A stretch of DNA of 51,936 nt, taken from Phormidesmis priestleyi ULC007 (lineage in GTDB: Bacteria > Cyanobacteriota > Cyanobacteriia > Leptolyngbyales > Leptolyngbyaceae). Positions 27,045 to 34,931 of this stretch are shown in pieces. The stretch covers positions 1-51,936 of the forward strand of contig NZ_MPPI01000035.1 of the NCBI RefSeq assembly GCF_001895925.1, written 5' to 3'. The first letter of the stretch is position 1, and each line of letters starts with the position of its first letter. The notes under the pieces are model-generated. The model was not told where the DNA came from and did no database searches. It worked only from the letters and a program-made list of their open reading frames with translations. Both the position numbers and the translations under genes were made by a program.

Positions 27045-27192
27045 CGAAATGGGGTGATGCCACGATCGAGTTAGGACTTGCTGACTGCGACTTGTGGCAT
27101 TACCTCAACGCTCAACCCGACTCAATTCCTCGTGCTCTATCAATCTGGGCAGCCGACGATCACTTCTGGTTGCTCAAAGGAGATCCTGAATC

Positions 27193-29130
27193 GTGCAATC
27201 TTCCCGACTCGGCTTATCAACTCGACGTTTATGTGAGCTAGTAGGTGGTCTTACTTGCCTCCTGCTGGCAACCCGCCCTACTTCTGTCAGTGCTCAAACC
27301 GTTCTCTTTCAAGAAACCTTTAAAGAATCTGCCACGATCTCGCCCTTTATTTCGGGGGGATCGGGCTTAGGGGTGGGCGGTCTTCCTTGCTTGACGGCAA
27401 CTCCACCAGTAAGCGGGTCTACAATCCCAAACTGTTCATCAGGCAACCTCGATCCGAATGGTTCGGGAGCGCTGCGGTTAACCACCAATGACCCAAATCA
27501 GCGAGGGTTTGTCATTTATAACCAGCCCATTCCATCGCAGTTTGGACTGTCTATTTCGTTTGATTTTTTCGCCTACAACGGCACGGGTGCCGATGGGCTG
27601 ACGTTCTTTTTGATCAATGCCAATGCCAACCCGACGCGGGCAGGATCGTTTGGGGGATCACTGGGCTACGCTCAACGCATTAATACGATCGTGCCCACTG
27701 AGCCAGTCAATCAGCCGGGTCTATTGGGGGGATATGTAGGAATCGGGTTCGACGAGTTTGGCAATTTTGCCAATGACACCGAAGGGCGAGGCAGCGGCAG
27801 CGACCCGACCTGTACGCCGTCTCCGTTTGGTAGCCGACTGATTCCAGATTCGGTGACGGTGCGCGGGGCGGGCAGTGGGCAGACAGGCTATTGCTATATT
27901 TCTAACTCAGGAACCCTAGCAGCAGGAATCGACAATAGCACGGCAACAACTCGAACTGTCGCCCGCAGAACTGCCCGCATCACACTAACACCGGGGGCAG
28001 CGCCGACGATTCGAGTCGAGGTAGATTTTGGCTCTGGGTTTCAAACCGTGGTCGCGGCCTTGCCTGCGCCATCAGGGTTTCCAGACGCATTTAAGTTTGG
28101 TTTTGCGGCTTCGACTGGCAACCAAAATAACGTTCACGAGGTTCAAAATCTGGTGGTGCAATCGCTGATCCCGGCACCACAGCCTCGATTGGGAATTGCA
28201 AAACAGGTGGGGGTTCCGGTCGATAACAACGATGGCACTTTCACGATCCCTTACTTGGTCACGGTGCAAAATAGTAGTGTGGTCGATTTAACCGCTGTGC
28301 AGGTGGCAGACGACCTGTCATCGACCTTTACCGGAGCCGTAGCTTTTACGATCGTTCCTGGCTCGGTCACCAGTCCGCGATTGCAGGTGAACCCGAATTT
28401 CAACGGACGTAGCGACGTGAATTTGTTAGCGGGCACTGACCGTCTTGGAGCAGGAGAAACCGCAACGGTGAGCTTCAACGTTCTGCTGACTCCGGGCGGC
28501 AAACAAGGGACTTATTTCAACACCGCGATCGGGACGGCGCGAGACCCTGGAGGCAACCCGCTTAGAGACACTTCGACCAGTGGGGTGACCCCTGATGCCA
28601 ACGGCAACGGCATTCCTGACGATGACAACACGCCAACCCCGATCGACTTGGCGACTCAATTTCGACTGGTGAAGCGGATTACGGCGACGACTCGCGGAGG
28701 TGTGCAGACTCGGTTTGATCGATTTGTAGACGACCCAAATGACTTAAACGACACGGCTCCTGGCTGGTCGCAGCTTTCTCCGGTCGGCGTTATCAGTGGC
28801 GATCGCGCCAACCCGCTGCAAAGTGGCGATGAGATTGAATACACGATTTACTATCTGTCAGATGGCACTCAGCCTTTGTTTGGTGCCAGCATTTGTGACG
28901 CAGTGCCGACTAACACGACGTTTGTCAGAGAGAGTCAGGCGATCCGATCGGGAAGTGCCCAACCCGCACCCGGAGGCGTTTTCTTTTCGCCGCTGGCCCC
29001 GTTGCCCCCAAATAACGCCTGCACCGATCGGCGGAATTTGAACGGGTCAGCGATTTTTGACTTAGGGACAGTTCCAAACACCCCGGCTAATAATGTGGGC
29101 TTTGCTCGGTTCCGCGTCAGAATTGATTAA
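27193..29130 (+). CDS. secreted lectin-like protein with DUF11 and shared C-terminal module
   Basis: The 645-residue product starts at GTG after an AAAGGAG ribosome-binding site and has a signal peptide ending SVSA-Q near residue 34. Residues about 45-325 resemble an L-type (legume-like) lectin sandwich: FGLSISFDFFAYNG, ADGLTFFLINANA and GYVGIGFDEFGNF match the usual strand motifs. A DUF11 domain follows (about 330-480). The last 155 residues match the C-terminus of the 23325-27044 protein (KRIT near the start, PGWSQ, SGDEIEYT, FSPLAPLP, ARFRVRI at the end). It probably binds glycans at the cell surface. It is 148 bases after the preceding gene and likely in the same transcript. Confidence 0.8.
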   Translation: MQSSRLGLSTRRLCELVGGLTCLLLATRPTSVSAQTVLFQETFKESATISPFISGGSGLGVGGLPCLTATPPVSGSTIPNCSSGNLDPNGSGALRLTTNDPNQRGFVIYNQPIPSQFGLSISFDFFAYNGTGADGLTFFLINANANPTRAGSFGGSLGYAQRINTIVPTEPVNQPGLLGGYVGIGFDEFGNFANDTEGRGSGSDPTCTPSPFGSRLIPDSVTVRGAGSGQTGYCYISNSGTLAAGIDNSTATTRTVARRTARITLTPGAAPTIRVEVDFGSGFQTVVAALPAPSGFPDAFKFGFAASTGNQNNVHEVQNLVVQSLIPAPQPRLGIAKQVGVPVDNNDGTFTIPYLVTVQNSSVVDLTAVQVADDLSSTFTGAVAFTIVPGSVTSPRLQVNPNFNGRSDVNLLAGTDRLGAGETATVSFNVLLTPGGKQGTYFNTAIGTARDPGGNPLRDTSTSGVTPDANGNGIPDDDNTPTPIDLATQFRLVKRITATTRGGVQTRFDRFVDDPNDLNDTAPGWSQLSPVGVISGDRANPLQSGDEIEYTIYYLSDGTQPLFGASICDAVPTNTTFVRESQAIRSGSAQPAPGGVFFSPLAPLPPNNACTDRRNLNGSAIFDLGTVPNTPANNVGFARFRVRID

Positions 29131-29291
29131 CGTGAATTCGACGACTTCGTTACTAGTCCATCGCGCCCCCTAAATCCCCCAAAATTGGGGGACTTTAAGC
29201 TAAAATTTCCGGTTCAAAGTCCCCCAAAATGGGGGATTTAGGGGGCAGAAGCCGCTCTTGACGAAGCGAAAAAACTCGTCGAACTGACGTT
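29129..29291. repeat. dispersed palindromic repeat, family 1, copy B
   Basis: The longest copy. Outer imperfect arms AACGTGAATTCGACGA and TCGTCGAACTGACGTT (two mismatches) enclose the G/C-rich core at 29165-29246. It begins at the stop codon of the lectin-like gene, so it may also serve as the operon's transcription terminator. Confidence 0.85.
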
Positions 29292-29316
29292 TGATTAGGG
29301 AATGCTGCCGTGATTT

Positions 29317-29913
29317 ATGCCCCATCGCTATCTACTGTTCTACAAACCCTTTGACGTTCTCAGTCAGTTTACTGACAGCAGCCAGCCGCCGCGACAGACG
29401 TTAAAAGATTATGTGCCAGTCCGATCGGTCTACCCCGTCGGTCGGCTAGATCAGGATAGCGAGGGGCTAATGCTGCTGACCAATCACGGCGCGCTTCAGC
29501 ATCGGTTAAGTGACCCCAAGTTTCAGCATCCCCGCACTTATTGGGTTCAAGTTGAGCGCATTCCTGACGAGGCAGACTTAGAGCCGTTACGTCAAGGCAT
29601 TCAGATTCAGGATTATCGCACCCGTCCTGCTGACGTTTTATTACTCAAGCAGGAGCCTGACTTGCCGCCCCGTAATCCGCCGATTCGCGATCGTAAAGCG
29701 ATTCCAACCTGCTGGTTAGCGATCACCCTGACTGAAGGGCACAACCGCCAAATTAGACGCATGACCGCCGCGATCGGGTTTCCGACGCTGAGACTGGTCA
29801 GGGTAGCGATTTCTCACCTCCGTCTGGAAGGGCTGCAACCCGGCGACTGGCGTGATTTGACAGCAGCAGAATTAGCTCCGTTGCTGTCTGAACTGCGACG
29901 CTCAAAGCCTTGA
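29317..29913 (+). CDS. RsuA/RluE-type pseudouridine synthase
   Basis: The 198-residue protein has the family motif [10 protein letters not shown] at 42-51 with catalytic Asp45, and the second motif [15 protein letters not shown]. It lacks an N-terminal S4 RNA-binding domain, which matches the RluE group that modifies 23S rRNA, though the target uridine cannot be told from sequence. It isomerises uridine to pseudouridine in rRNA. The ATG at 29317 starts the conserved [10 protein letters not shown] sequence. It lies just after repeat copy B and is probably transcribed separately from the surface operon. Confidence 0.9.
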   Translation: MPHRYLLFYKPFDVLSQFTDSSQPPRQTLKDYVPVRSVYPVGRLDQDSEGLMLLTNHGALQHRLSDPKFQHPRTYWVQVERIPDEADLEPLRQGIQIQDYRTRPADVLLLKQEPDLPPRNPPIRDRKAIPTCWLAITLTEGHNRQIRRMTAAIGFPTLRLVRVAISHLRLEGLQPGDWRDLTAAELAPLLSELRRSKP

Positions 29914-29937
29914 ATGAGTGGATTCTACCAACGGGGA

Positions 29938-30378
29938 TTATTTAGGTTCGGGCTTTGCCTGATCTTTGGGTGTGCAGACATAATCAACAACTGCATAGGC
30001 ACTGCTTCCGGGTTTTGGCTGCGATAACGTTCCGTTATCTCCATACTCAAACTTTTGAATCAGCTTTCTATTTTTGGTATAAGCGTTGACCTTTCTTAAG
30101 CGCTGTGACTTGTTGGTGCAGTCTACTGACCATCGGATCACCGCTCCGTGTAGCGGCTGATCGACTTTCGTTTCTAAAAAGGCATTGTTTGCCTGGGGAA
30201 ATTCGCGATATTCCCAATACCACACGATCGAGCTATTGCGCTGGATCGAGCTTTCATCGACAAAAAACTTGTCGTTAACAGAATTTTCGGCAATCTTAGT
30301 CCATTCAACGGCAGACGCAATGGGGGCATAAGCCAGCATTGTGCCAACTATTAAGTAGTGAAAAAGTGGTTTGATCAC
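29938..30378 (-). CDS. exported surface-adhesin-E-like small protein
   Basis: The 146-residue protein has a signal peptide (1-23, ending ASA). The mature part fits the surface-adhesin protein E pattern seen in many Gram-negative genomes: Trp near the mature N-terminus, FVDESSIQRN, then Trp-Tyr pairs and two Cys residues (near 105 and 136) that may form a disulfide. The function of this family in cyanobacteria is unknown. It follows the 30385-31128 gene by 6 bases, so both are likely in one unit. Confidence 0.65.
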   Translation of the reverse strand: MIKPLFHYLIVGTMLAYAPIASAVEWTKIAENSVNDKFFVDESSIQRNSSIVWYWEYREFPQANNAFLETKVDQPLHGAVIRWSVDCTNKSQRLRKVNAYTKNRKLIQKFEYGDNGTLSQPKPGSSAYAVVDYVCTPKDQAKPEPK

Positions 30379-30384
30379 GATCGG

Positions 30385-31128
30385 TTAACGTTTAGGAGGG
30401 GACGGTTCGGTTGAGGGTTTAGGAGACGGTTTAGCGGTGCCACGAGCGCGCTCGACCGAGGCTTTGGCGTTTTGCATGGCTTGGATCGCAAAGGAGTCGT
30501 TGGGGCGCTCATCCAGCGCTCGTGTGAAGTAGAGCAGCGCAGTCGCGGCATCTTTCTGCTGATCGGCGGCATAGCCTGCTTTCATATAGCGATCGTAAAC
30601 CGAGTTTTGGCTGCCATTCGTCGCTGGAGCAGGCTTGGTCGCAGTAGTCGGAGTTCGCCACTTATAAAAGCTGACCACTTCTTCGACATAGGGGGCGATC
30701 GCAGGTTTGCCGTAGCTGGTCGCATCGCCCGTCATCCACCAGGCGGCCACTCGACGCACTGCCATAAACTCGTTGTTGCCACTGGCGCGATATTCGTCTC
30801 GCAAGACATCGCGAATCACGCAGGTGACGACTGATTTGGCGGCGGTGGCATTGGCTTCAAACTCAGTTGGCGAAAGCTCACGACCCGTACACTGTTTTGA
30901 CCAGCGCGCCAGCGTATCGGGTTTGACCTGCCATTCGCTATAGAGACCGTCATTTTTGGTTGCAGTTTTGGGGGCTGCCAGCCGCAACGCCTCGACCGTT
31001 TTTCCGACTTGAGTCTCTGAGACTTGCGCCTGAACTGGCATTGTGCTGAGACAAAGGCTGACCCCAAAACTGCCAATTATCCCAACCCATCGCAATTCGT
31101 GTGAAGCTCTAAAAGATAAAAGTTTCAT
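30385..31128 (-). CDS. exported protein with C-terminal TPR-like segment
   Basis: The 247-residue protein has a signal peptide (about 1-35, ending PVQA). The middle (about 60-150) has two Cys residues and is not recognised. Residues about 178-225 form a TPR-like pair of helices (AGYAADQQKDAATALLYFTRAL followed by DERPNDSFAI). The tail is Pro/Lys/Ser-rich. It is probably periplasmic and may act in protein-protein contacts. It is the upstream member of a two-gene unit with the surface-adhesin-E-like gene. Confidence 0.6.
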   Translation of the reverse strand: MKLLSFRASHELRWVGIIGSFGVSLCLSTMPVQAQVSETQVGKTVEALRLAAPKTATKNDGLYSEWQVKPDTLARWSKQCTGRELSPTEFEANATAAKSVVTCVIRDVLRDEYRASGNNEFMAVRRVAAWWMTGDATSYGKPAIAPYVEEVVSFYKWRTPTTATKPAPATNGSQNSVYDRYMKAGYAADQQKDAATALLYFTRALDERPNDSFAIQAMQNAKASVERARGTAKPSPKPSTEPSPPKR

Positions 31129-31210
31129 ATCGTAATGAGATTGAACGGTCTAAAAAATTTAAGAAATGGAGAAGTACCTGATCTAGAAGTGTCGCACTAA
31201 CAGGACGGAT

Positions 31211-32722
31211 TTAGATCCATCGCAGTAGCCAAAAATTGCCGATCGCAATCTGCCACATCCGTAAATTATATTGCCACCCCATCAGAGGGAGTCCTAAATA
31301 AACGGGCATCCAAAAGACAAAACCGACTAATACCAGCACGATCGTCCAGTTTGCCAAACGCCTGAGTCGAGGCGTGTTGCTGCGAAACCAGCGATCAACT
31401 AGCCAAGCCAGCGCCAGCGATGCAAAAACCGCAGACCCCATATAGTGATAGAGAAACACGCAGCGAGTCACGCGCACCCAGGGCAAAAGATTGGCGGCAT
31501 AATTGACGACGAGAAACAGCACAATCCAGACTTCTTGGATCGGCAACAAACCGATTTGCTGACGGGGCGTGAGCGTTTCGATCGGACTGAGCAATGCGTT
31601 GAGATTTTCGAGCAGAATCCAGATCAGAAGGGCGATCGCCCCTGTTGAAAACCACCACAAAACCGGATTGCCCATCGCGTGAACGTCATAAATGACGCTT
31701 CCCGATGTGATGGCCGAAGCCGTGCCACGCGTCGGAATCGGAGCCGTCAAACTGCTAGTAACTTGATAAAAATAAGCAACCGGACGCTGCATCCAAATCC
31801 AGCTCACCCACGTCGAACAATAGGGGTGAATGTTGGCACCGCTGCCGACCCGTTCGTGATAAGACAAAATCTGGTTTTGCACCTCCCAAAAGCCAAAATC
31901 GCGACTGAGATTGAGATGAGGAATCCAGATCAGGCGGTAGAAAATAGCGGGAACGGCTCCCAAACTCAGCAGCAGATAAAAGGAATTGAGCCGCGCCAGA
32001 CGGTAAAGCGGCGTGTTGGCAAATGGGTCAGGGAGTGGAGTCGCCGATCGTCGCATCTGTCTCACTAGCCGAATCGCCAGCGCAATGCCCCACAGCAAAT
32101 ATGCCCCCAACAAAAACCACAAGCCGTTCCACTTAATCGACGCGGAGGCTCCAAAAAATAGTCCTGCTAACGCCATCCACAGCAGCCATTTTCTGCCCGG
32201 TGCGTCAAGTGCTTTGAGAAAAAACCACTGTCCCAACAGCCCAAAGATCACTAAGTAGACGTTGTTCAAGGCATAGCGAGACTCGACTAAAAATAATCCG
32301 TCGGCGGCTGCAAACAGTCCGGCAATTAATGCGTAGCTGCGGCGATGACTGAGCTGATAAGCGATCGCCGCCACCACTAGTGGAATAAACGAGCCAGTCA
32401 GCGCATTTAACCAGCGATAACTCCAGGTGCTGAGGGGCGAACCCGCCAGTGAGTTAACCGTGTCTTTGCCAACGGGAAGTTGATTGCCGATCCAGATTCC
32501 GATCGCGATTAAATATTTGCTGAGGGGTGGATGCCCGTCAAAAAACGGGGTATGTGTCAAATAATTGTGAGCAAACTTGACATAATACACTTCGTCAAAG
32601 ACCAAGGCATTAAATCGTCCGAGTCCCCAAAATCGCAGACAGAGAGACCCGACCCATAGACCGAACAGCCCTAGCCACAGCCCAGATTTGTTTTGCTCAA
32701 TTGGCTTTGTGAACCCACTCAT
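31211..32722 (-). CDS. PMT-type (dolichyl-phosphate-mannose-like) glycosyltransferase, GT39
   Basis: The 503-residue integral membrane protein has about ten hydrophobic segments. A first loop carries the acidic motif FDEVYY (Asp43, Glu44) and HPPLSK at 64-69, the signature of the protein O-mannosyltransferase (PMT) / GT-C fold. In bacteria such enzymes transfer a sugar from a polyprenyl-phosphate carrier to exported proteins or glycans on the outer face of the plasma membrane. The gene stands close to exported proteins and downstream of the surface operon, so its targets could include those proteins, but this is inference only. Confidence 0.85.
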   Translation of the reverse strand: MSGFTKPIEQNKSGLWLGLFGLWVGSLCLRFWGLGRFNALVFDEVYYVKFAHNYLTHTPFFDGHPPLSKYLIAIGIWIGNQLPVGKDTVNSLAGSPLSTWSYRWLNALTGSFIPLVVAAIAYQLSHRRSYALIAGLFAAADGLFLVESRYALNNVYLVIFGLLGQWFFLKALDAPGRKWLLWMALAGLFFGASASIKWNGLWFLLGAYLLWGIALAIRLVRQMRRSATPLPDPFANTPLYRLARLNSFYLLLSLGAVPAIFYRLIWIPHLNLSRDFGFWEVQNQILSYHERVGSGANIHPYCSTWVSWIWMQRPVAYFYQVTSSLTAPIPTRGTASAITSGSVIYDVHAMGNPVLWWFSTGAIALLIWILLENLNALLSPIETLTPRQQIGLLPIQEVWIVLFLVVNYAANLLPWVRVTRCVFLYHYMGSAVFASLALAWLVDRWFRSNTPRLRRLANWTIVLVLVGFVFWMPVYLGLPLMGWQYNLRMWQIAIGNFWLLRWI

Positions 32723-32806
32723 AGCGAATGCCCAAGCACTTTTGACTTTTTAGCATACGTTAAGTCGGCAAGTTAGATGTACTTCATCTGTTCAGGAATT
32801 GCCATG

Positions 32807-32828
32807 TCAATATGTTGGAGTCTATTCA
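32807..32828 (+). promoter_or_regulatory. imperfect dyad resembling a LysR-type (NdhR/CcmR-like) box
   Basis: TCAATA, 10 bases, TATTCA forms an imperfect dyad similar to the published NdhR consensus TCAATG-N10-ATCAAT. It lies 195 bases before ndhF3 and upstream of the best promoter. Weak on its own. Confidence 0.35.
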
Positions 32829-32874
32829 AGCCATCAAAAAATCCAACGGTTTCTATTAATAAAGATGACTCTAT

Positions 32875-32904
32875 TTGACTTGAGGATGTGATAGAAATTG
32901 TAAT
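32875..32904 (+). promoter_or_regulatory. candidate sigma-70 promoter of ndhF3 operon
   Basis: TTGACT (32875-32880) and TGTAAT (32899-32904) are separated by 18 bases, a near-consensus pair predicting a start around 32911 and a leader of about 110 bases. The two LysR-type dyads below lie inside that leader. Confidence 0.6.
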
Positions 32905-32941
32905 GAGTTGCGAATCTTAAAAAAACATTAGTGCTGCCCAA

Positions 32942-32958
32942 ATTGCATTCTTTGCAAT
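32942..32958 (+). promoter_or_regulatory. perfect dyad ATTGCA-N5-TGCAAT (LysR-type box 1)
   Basis: A 17-bp perfect inverted repeat containing a T-N11-A core (32944-32956), the hallmark of LysR-family regulator sites such as NdhR/CcmR and CmpR. It is 65 bases upstream of the ndhF3 ATG and 28 bases from box 2. Confidence 0.55.
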
Positions 32959-32971
32959 CGATCGGCGATCG

Positions 32972-32984
32972 TTGTAGATTACAA
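32972..32984 (+). promoter_or_regulatory. perfect dyad TTGTA-GAT-TACAA (LysR-type box 2)
   Basis: A 13-bp perfect inverted repeat that is itself a T-N11-A box. It lies 28 bases (just under three helix turns) downstream of box 1, so both could be bound on nearly the same DNA face by a regulator tetramer. Confidence 0.55.
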
Positions 32985-33022
32985 ACCAGTCTTCCTCTAG
33001 CTTTATACTCTGAGATAACGTG

Positions 33023-34915
33023 ATGGCTCACCTGCTCCTCCAGTCCGTCTGGTTAATTCCCTGCTACTCACTTTTAGGCGCAGCCCTTTCTGCCCTTTGG
33101 TTTCCTGGCATCACTCGCCGCACTGGGCCGCGCCCTGCGGGGTATGTCAACGCCATTATGACTTTTCTGTCGTTTGTTCATGCGGCGATCGCGCTGACCG
33201 CAACCTGGAACCAACCTGCCCGACAGATCTTGATTCCCTGGCTGCAAGTAGCGGGGCTAGATTTAACCATTCCGATCGAGATTTCTTCACTGACGGTCGG
33301 CGTAATTGTCGTCGTCACGGGGTTGAATTTGCTGGCGCAAATCTTCGCGATCGGATACATGGAGATGGATTGGGGCTGGGGACGACTCTATTCGCTAATG
33401 GCAGTGTTTGAAGCCGGGATGACTGCTCTTGCTCTCTGCAACTCACTGTTTTTTAGCTACATCATTCTCGAAATTCTCACCCTCGGCACCTACTTAATTG
33501 TGGGCATTTGGTTTAACCAATCGTTAGTGGTGACGGGGGCGCGAGATGCCTTTCTCACTAAGCGAATTGGTGACTTATTTTTGCTGATGGGCGTGATTGC
33601 ACTGCTGCCGATTACCGGAACCTGGAACTTTTCAGAATTGGCAGAATGGGCGAAAACAGCAGAGGTTGATCAAGGCGTGATTACCCTAATCGGATTGGCG
33701 TTAATTGCTGGCCCGATGGGTAAGTGCGCTCAGTTTCCCCTGCACTTGTGGCTCGATGAAGCGATGGAAGGACCCGTTCCCGCTTCAATTTTGCGGAATT
33801 CTGTCGTGGTTGCCACAGGTGCATGGGTGCTTGTCAAGCTAGAACCCGTGCTGTCTCTGTCGCCTGTAGTGCTGTCTACGATGATGGTGATTGGGTCAAT
33901 TTCTGCGATCGGTGGCTCACTGATCGCCCTCGCCCAAATTGACATCAAACGAGCCTTTTCTTATCTGGTGACTGCCTACATGGGCATCGTGTTTATCGCG
34001 ATCAGCGCTCAACAGACCGAAGCGGCATTGCTGATTGTGTTAACGCACGCGTTGTCAATGGCGTTAATGATGATGAGTAGCGGTGCTGTTGTTTGGAATA
34101 GCATTACGCAAGATGTCACGCAGCTAGGAGGGTTGTGGGCACGTCGTCCGGTATCAGGCTTGGCGCTAGTGGTTGCCACGTTAGGGCTGATTGCACTGCC
34201 GCCCTTCGGGAGTTTTTGGTCAATGCTAAAACTTGCCGATGGTCTGCAAGAATCTGGGCATCCCTGGCTCGTCGGTGTATTGCTAATCGTGAATGCTCTC
34301 ACCGCGTTTGGACTGACTCGCGTGTTTAGCCTCGTGTTTGGTGGCAAACCCAAACAAATGTCAGAGCGATCGCCCGAAGTGCATTGGCCAATGGCACTAC
34401 CGATGATTATTCTGTCTGCCTTTACGCTGCATCTGCCGCTGATTTTGCAAGCGCTGTCGCTGCTGCCTGATTGGGCAAGTCTTAATAAAGACATGGCACT
34501 ATTGTTAACCTGGTCAAGCCTTTTTGGGTGCGGTCTGAGCGCAGCGATCTACTTAGGCAACTATATTCAAAAGCCTGTGCAGTTTCCGATTAAAGCGCTG
34601 CAAGATTTGGTTGCTTATGACTTCTACACGCCTAAACTTTATCGCAATACCGTTGTGCTTGGCGTTGCAATAATTTCTCAACTGACTTCTTGGATTGATA
34701 AATATTTAGTTGATGGCGTAGTCAATCTGTTTGGTTTAGCTACCCTGTTTAGTGGTCAAAGTCTCAAATACAGCACGTCTGGACAATCGCAGTTTTATGC
34801 GTTGACGATTTTGATTGGGGTGACTGTCTTGGGTGTCTTTTTATGTTGGTCTTCGCTCTCGCACATGGTGCTAGTGATGACTGCTAGCTTATCTCATCAG
34901 CAATTTTTAGGCTAA
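33023..34915 (+). CDS. ndhF3: NAD(P)H-quinone oxidoreductase subunit NdhF3 (CO2 uptake)
   Basis: The 630-residue protein is an antiporter-like complex I subunit with many transmembrane helices, the conserved Lys in the MGKCAQFPLHLWL segment and the TKRIGDLFLLMG segment. The C-terminal extension includes a lateral-helix region. NdhF3 forms the distal membrane arm of the NDH-1MS complex that couples electron flow to CO2 hydration at the thylakoid. Membership in the inducible (F3/D3/CupA) rather than the constitutive (F4/D4/CupB) set is inferred from the F-D-cup gene order and the 433-residue Cup protein downstream. ATG 33023 is preferred to GTG 33020. Confidence 0.9.
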   Translation: MAHLLLQSVWLIPCYSLLGAALSALWFPGITRRTGPRPAGYVNAIMTFLSFVHAAIALTATWNQPARQILIPWLQVAGLDLTIPIEISSLTVGVIVVVTGLNLLAQIFAIGYMEMDWGWGRLYSLMAVFEAGMTALALCNSLFFSYIILEILTLGTYLIVGIWFNQSLVVTGARDAFLTKRIGDLFLLMGVIALLPITGTWNFSELAEWAKTAEVDQGVITLIGLALIAGPMGKCAQFPLHLWLDEAMEGPVPASILRNSVVVATGAWVLVKLEPVLSLSPVVLSTMMVIGSISAIGGSLIALAQIDIKRAFSYLVTAYMGIVFIAISAQQTEAALLIVLTHALSMALMMMSSGAVVWNSITQDVTQLGGLWARRPVSGLALVVATLGLIALPPFGSFWSMLKLADGLQESGHPWLVGVLLIVNALTAFGLTRVFSLVFGGKPKQMSERSPEVHWPMALPMIILSAFTLHLPLILQALSLLPDWASLNKDMALLLTWSSLFGCGLSAAIYLGNYIQKPVQFPIKALQDLVAYDFYTPKLYRNTVVLGVAIISQLTSWIDKYLVDGVVNLFGLATLFSGQSLKYSTSGQSQFYALTILIGVTVLGVFLCWSSLSHMVLVMTASLSHQQFLG

Positions 34916-34931
34916 AGGATCATAAATCACT

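Noticed and set aside
34009-34494. Minus-strand ORF of 161 aa opposite ndhF3
   Set aside because: Antisense of a conserved transmembrane coding region with no own signals.
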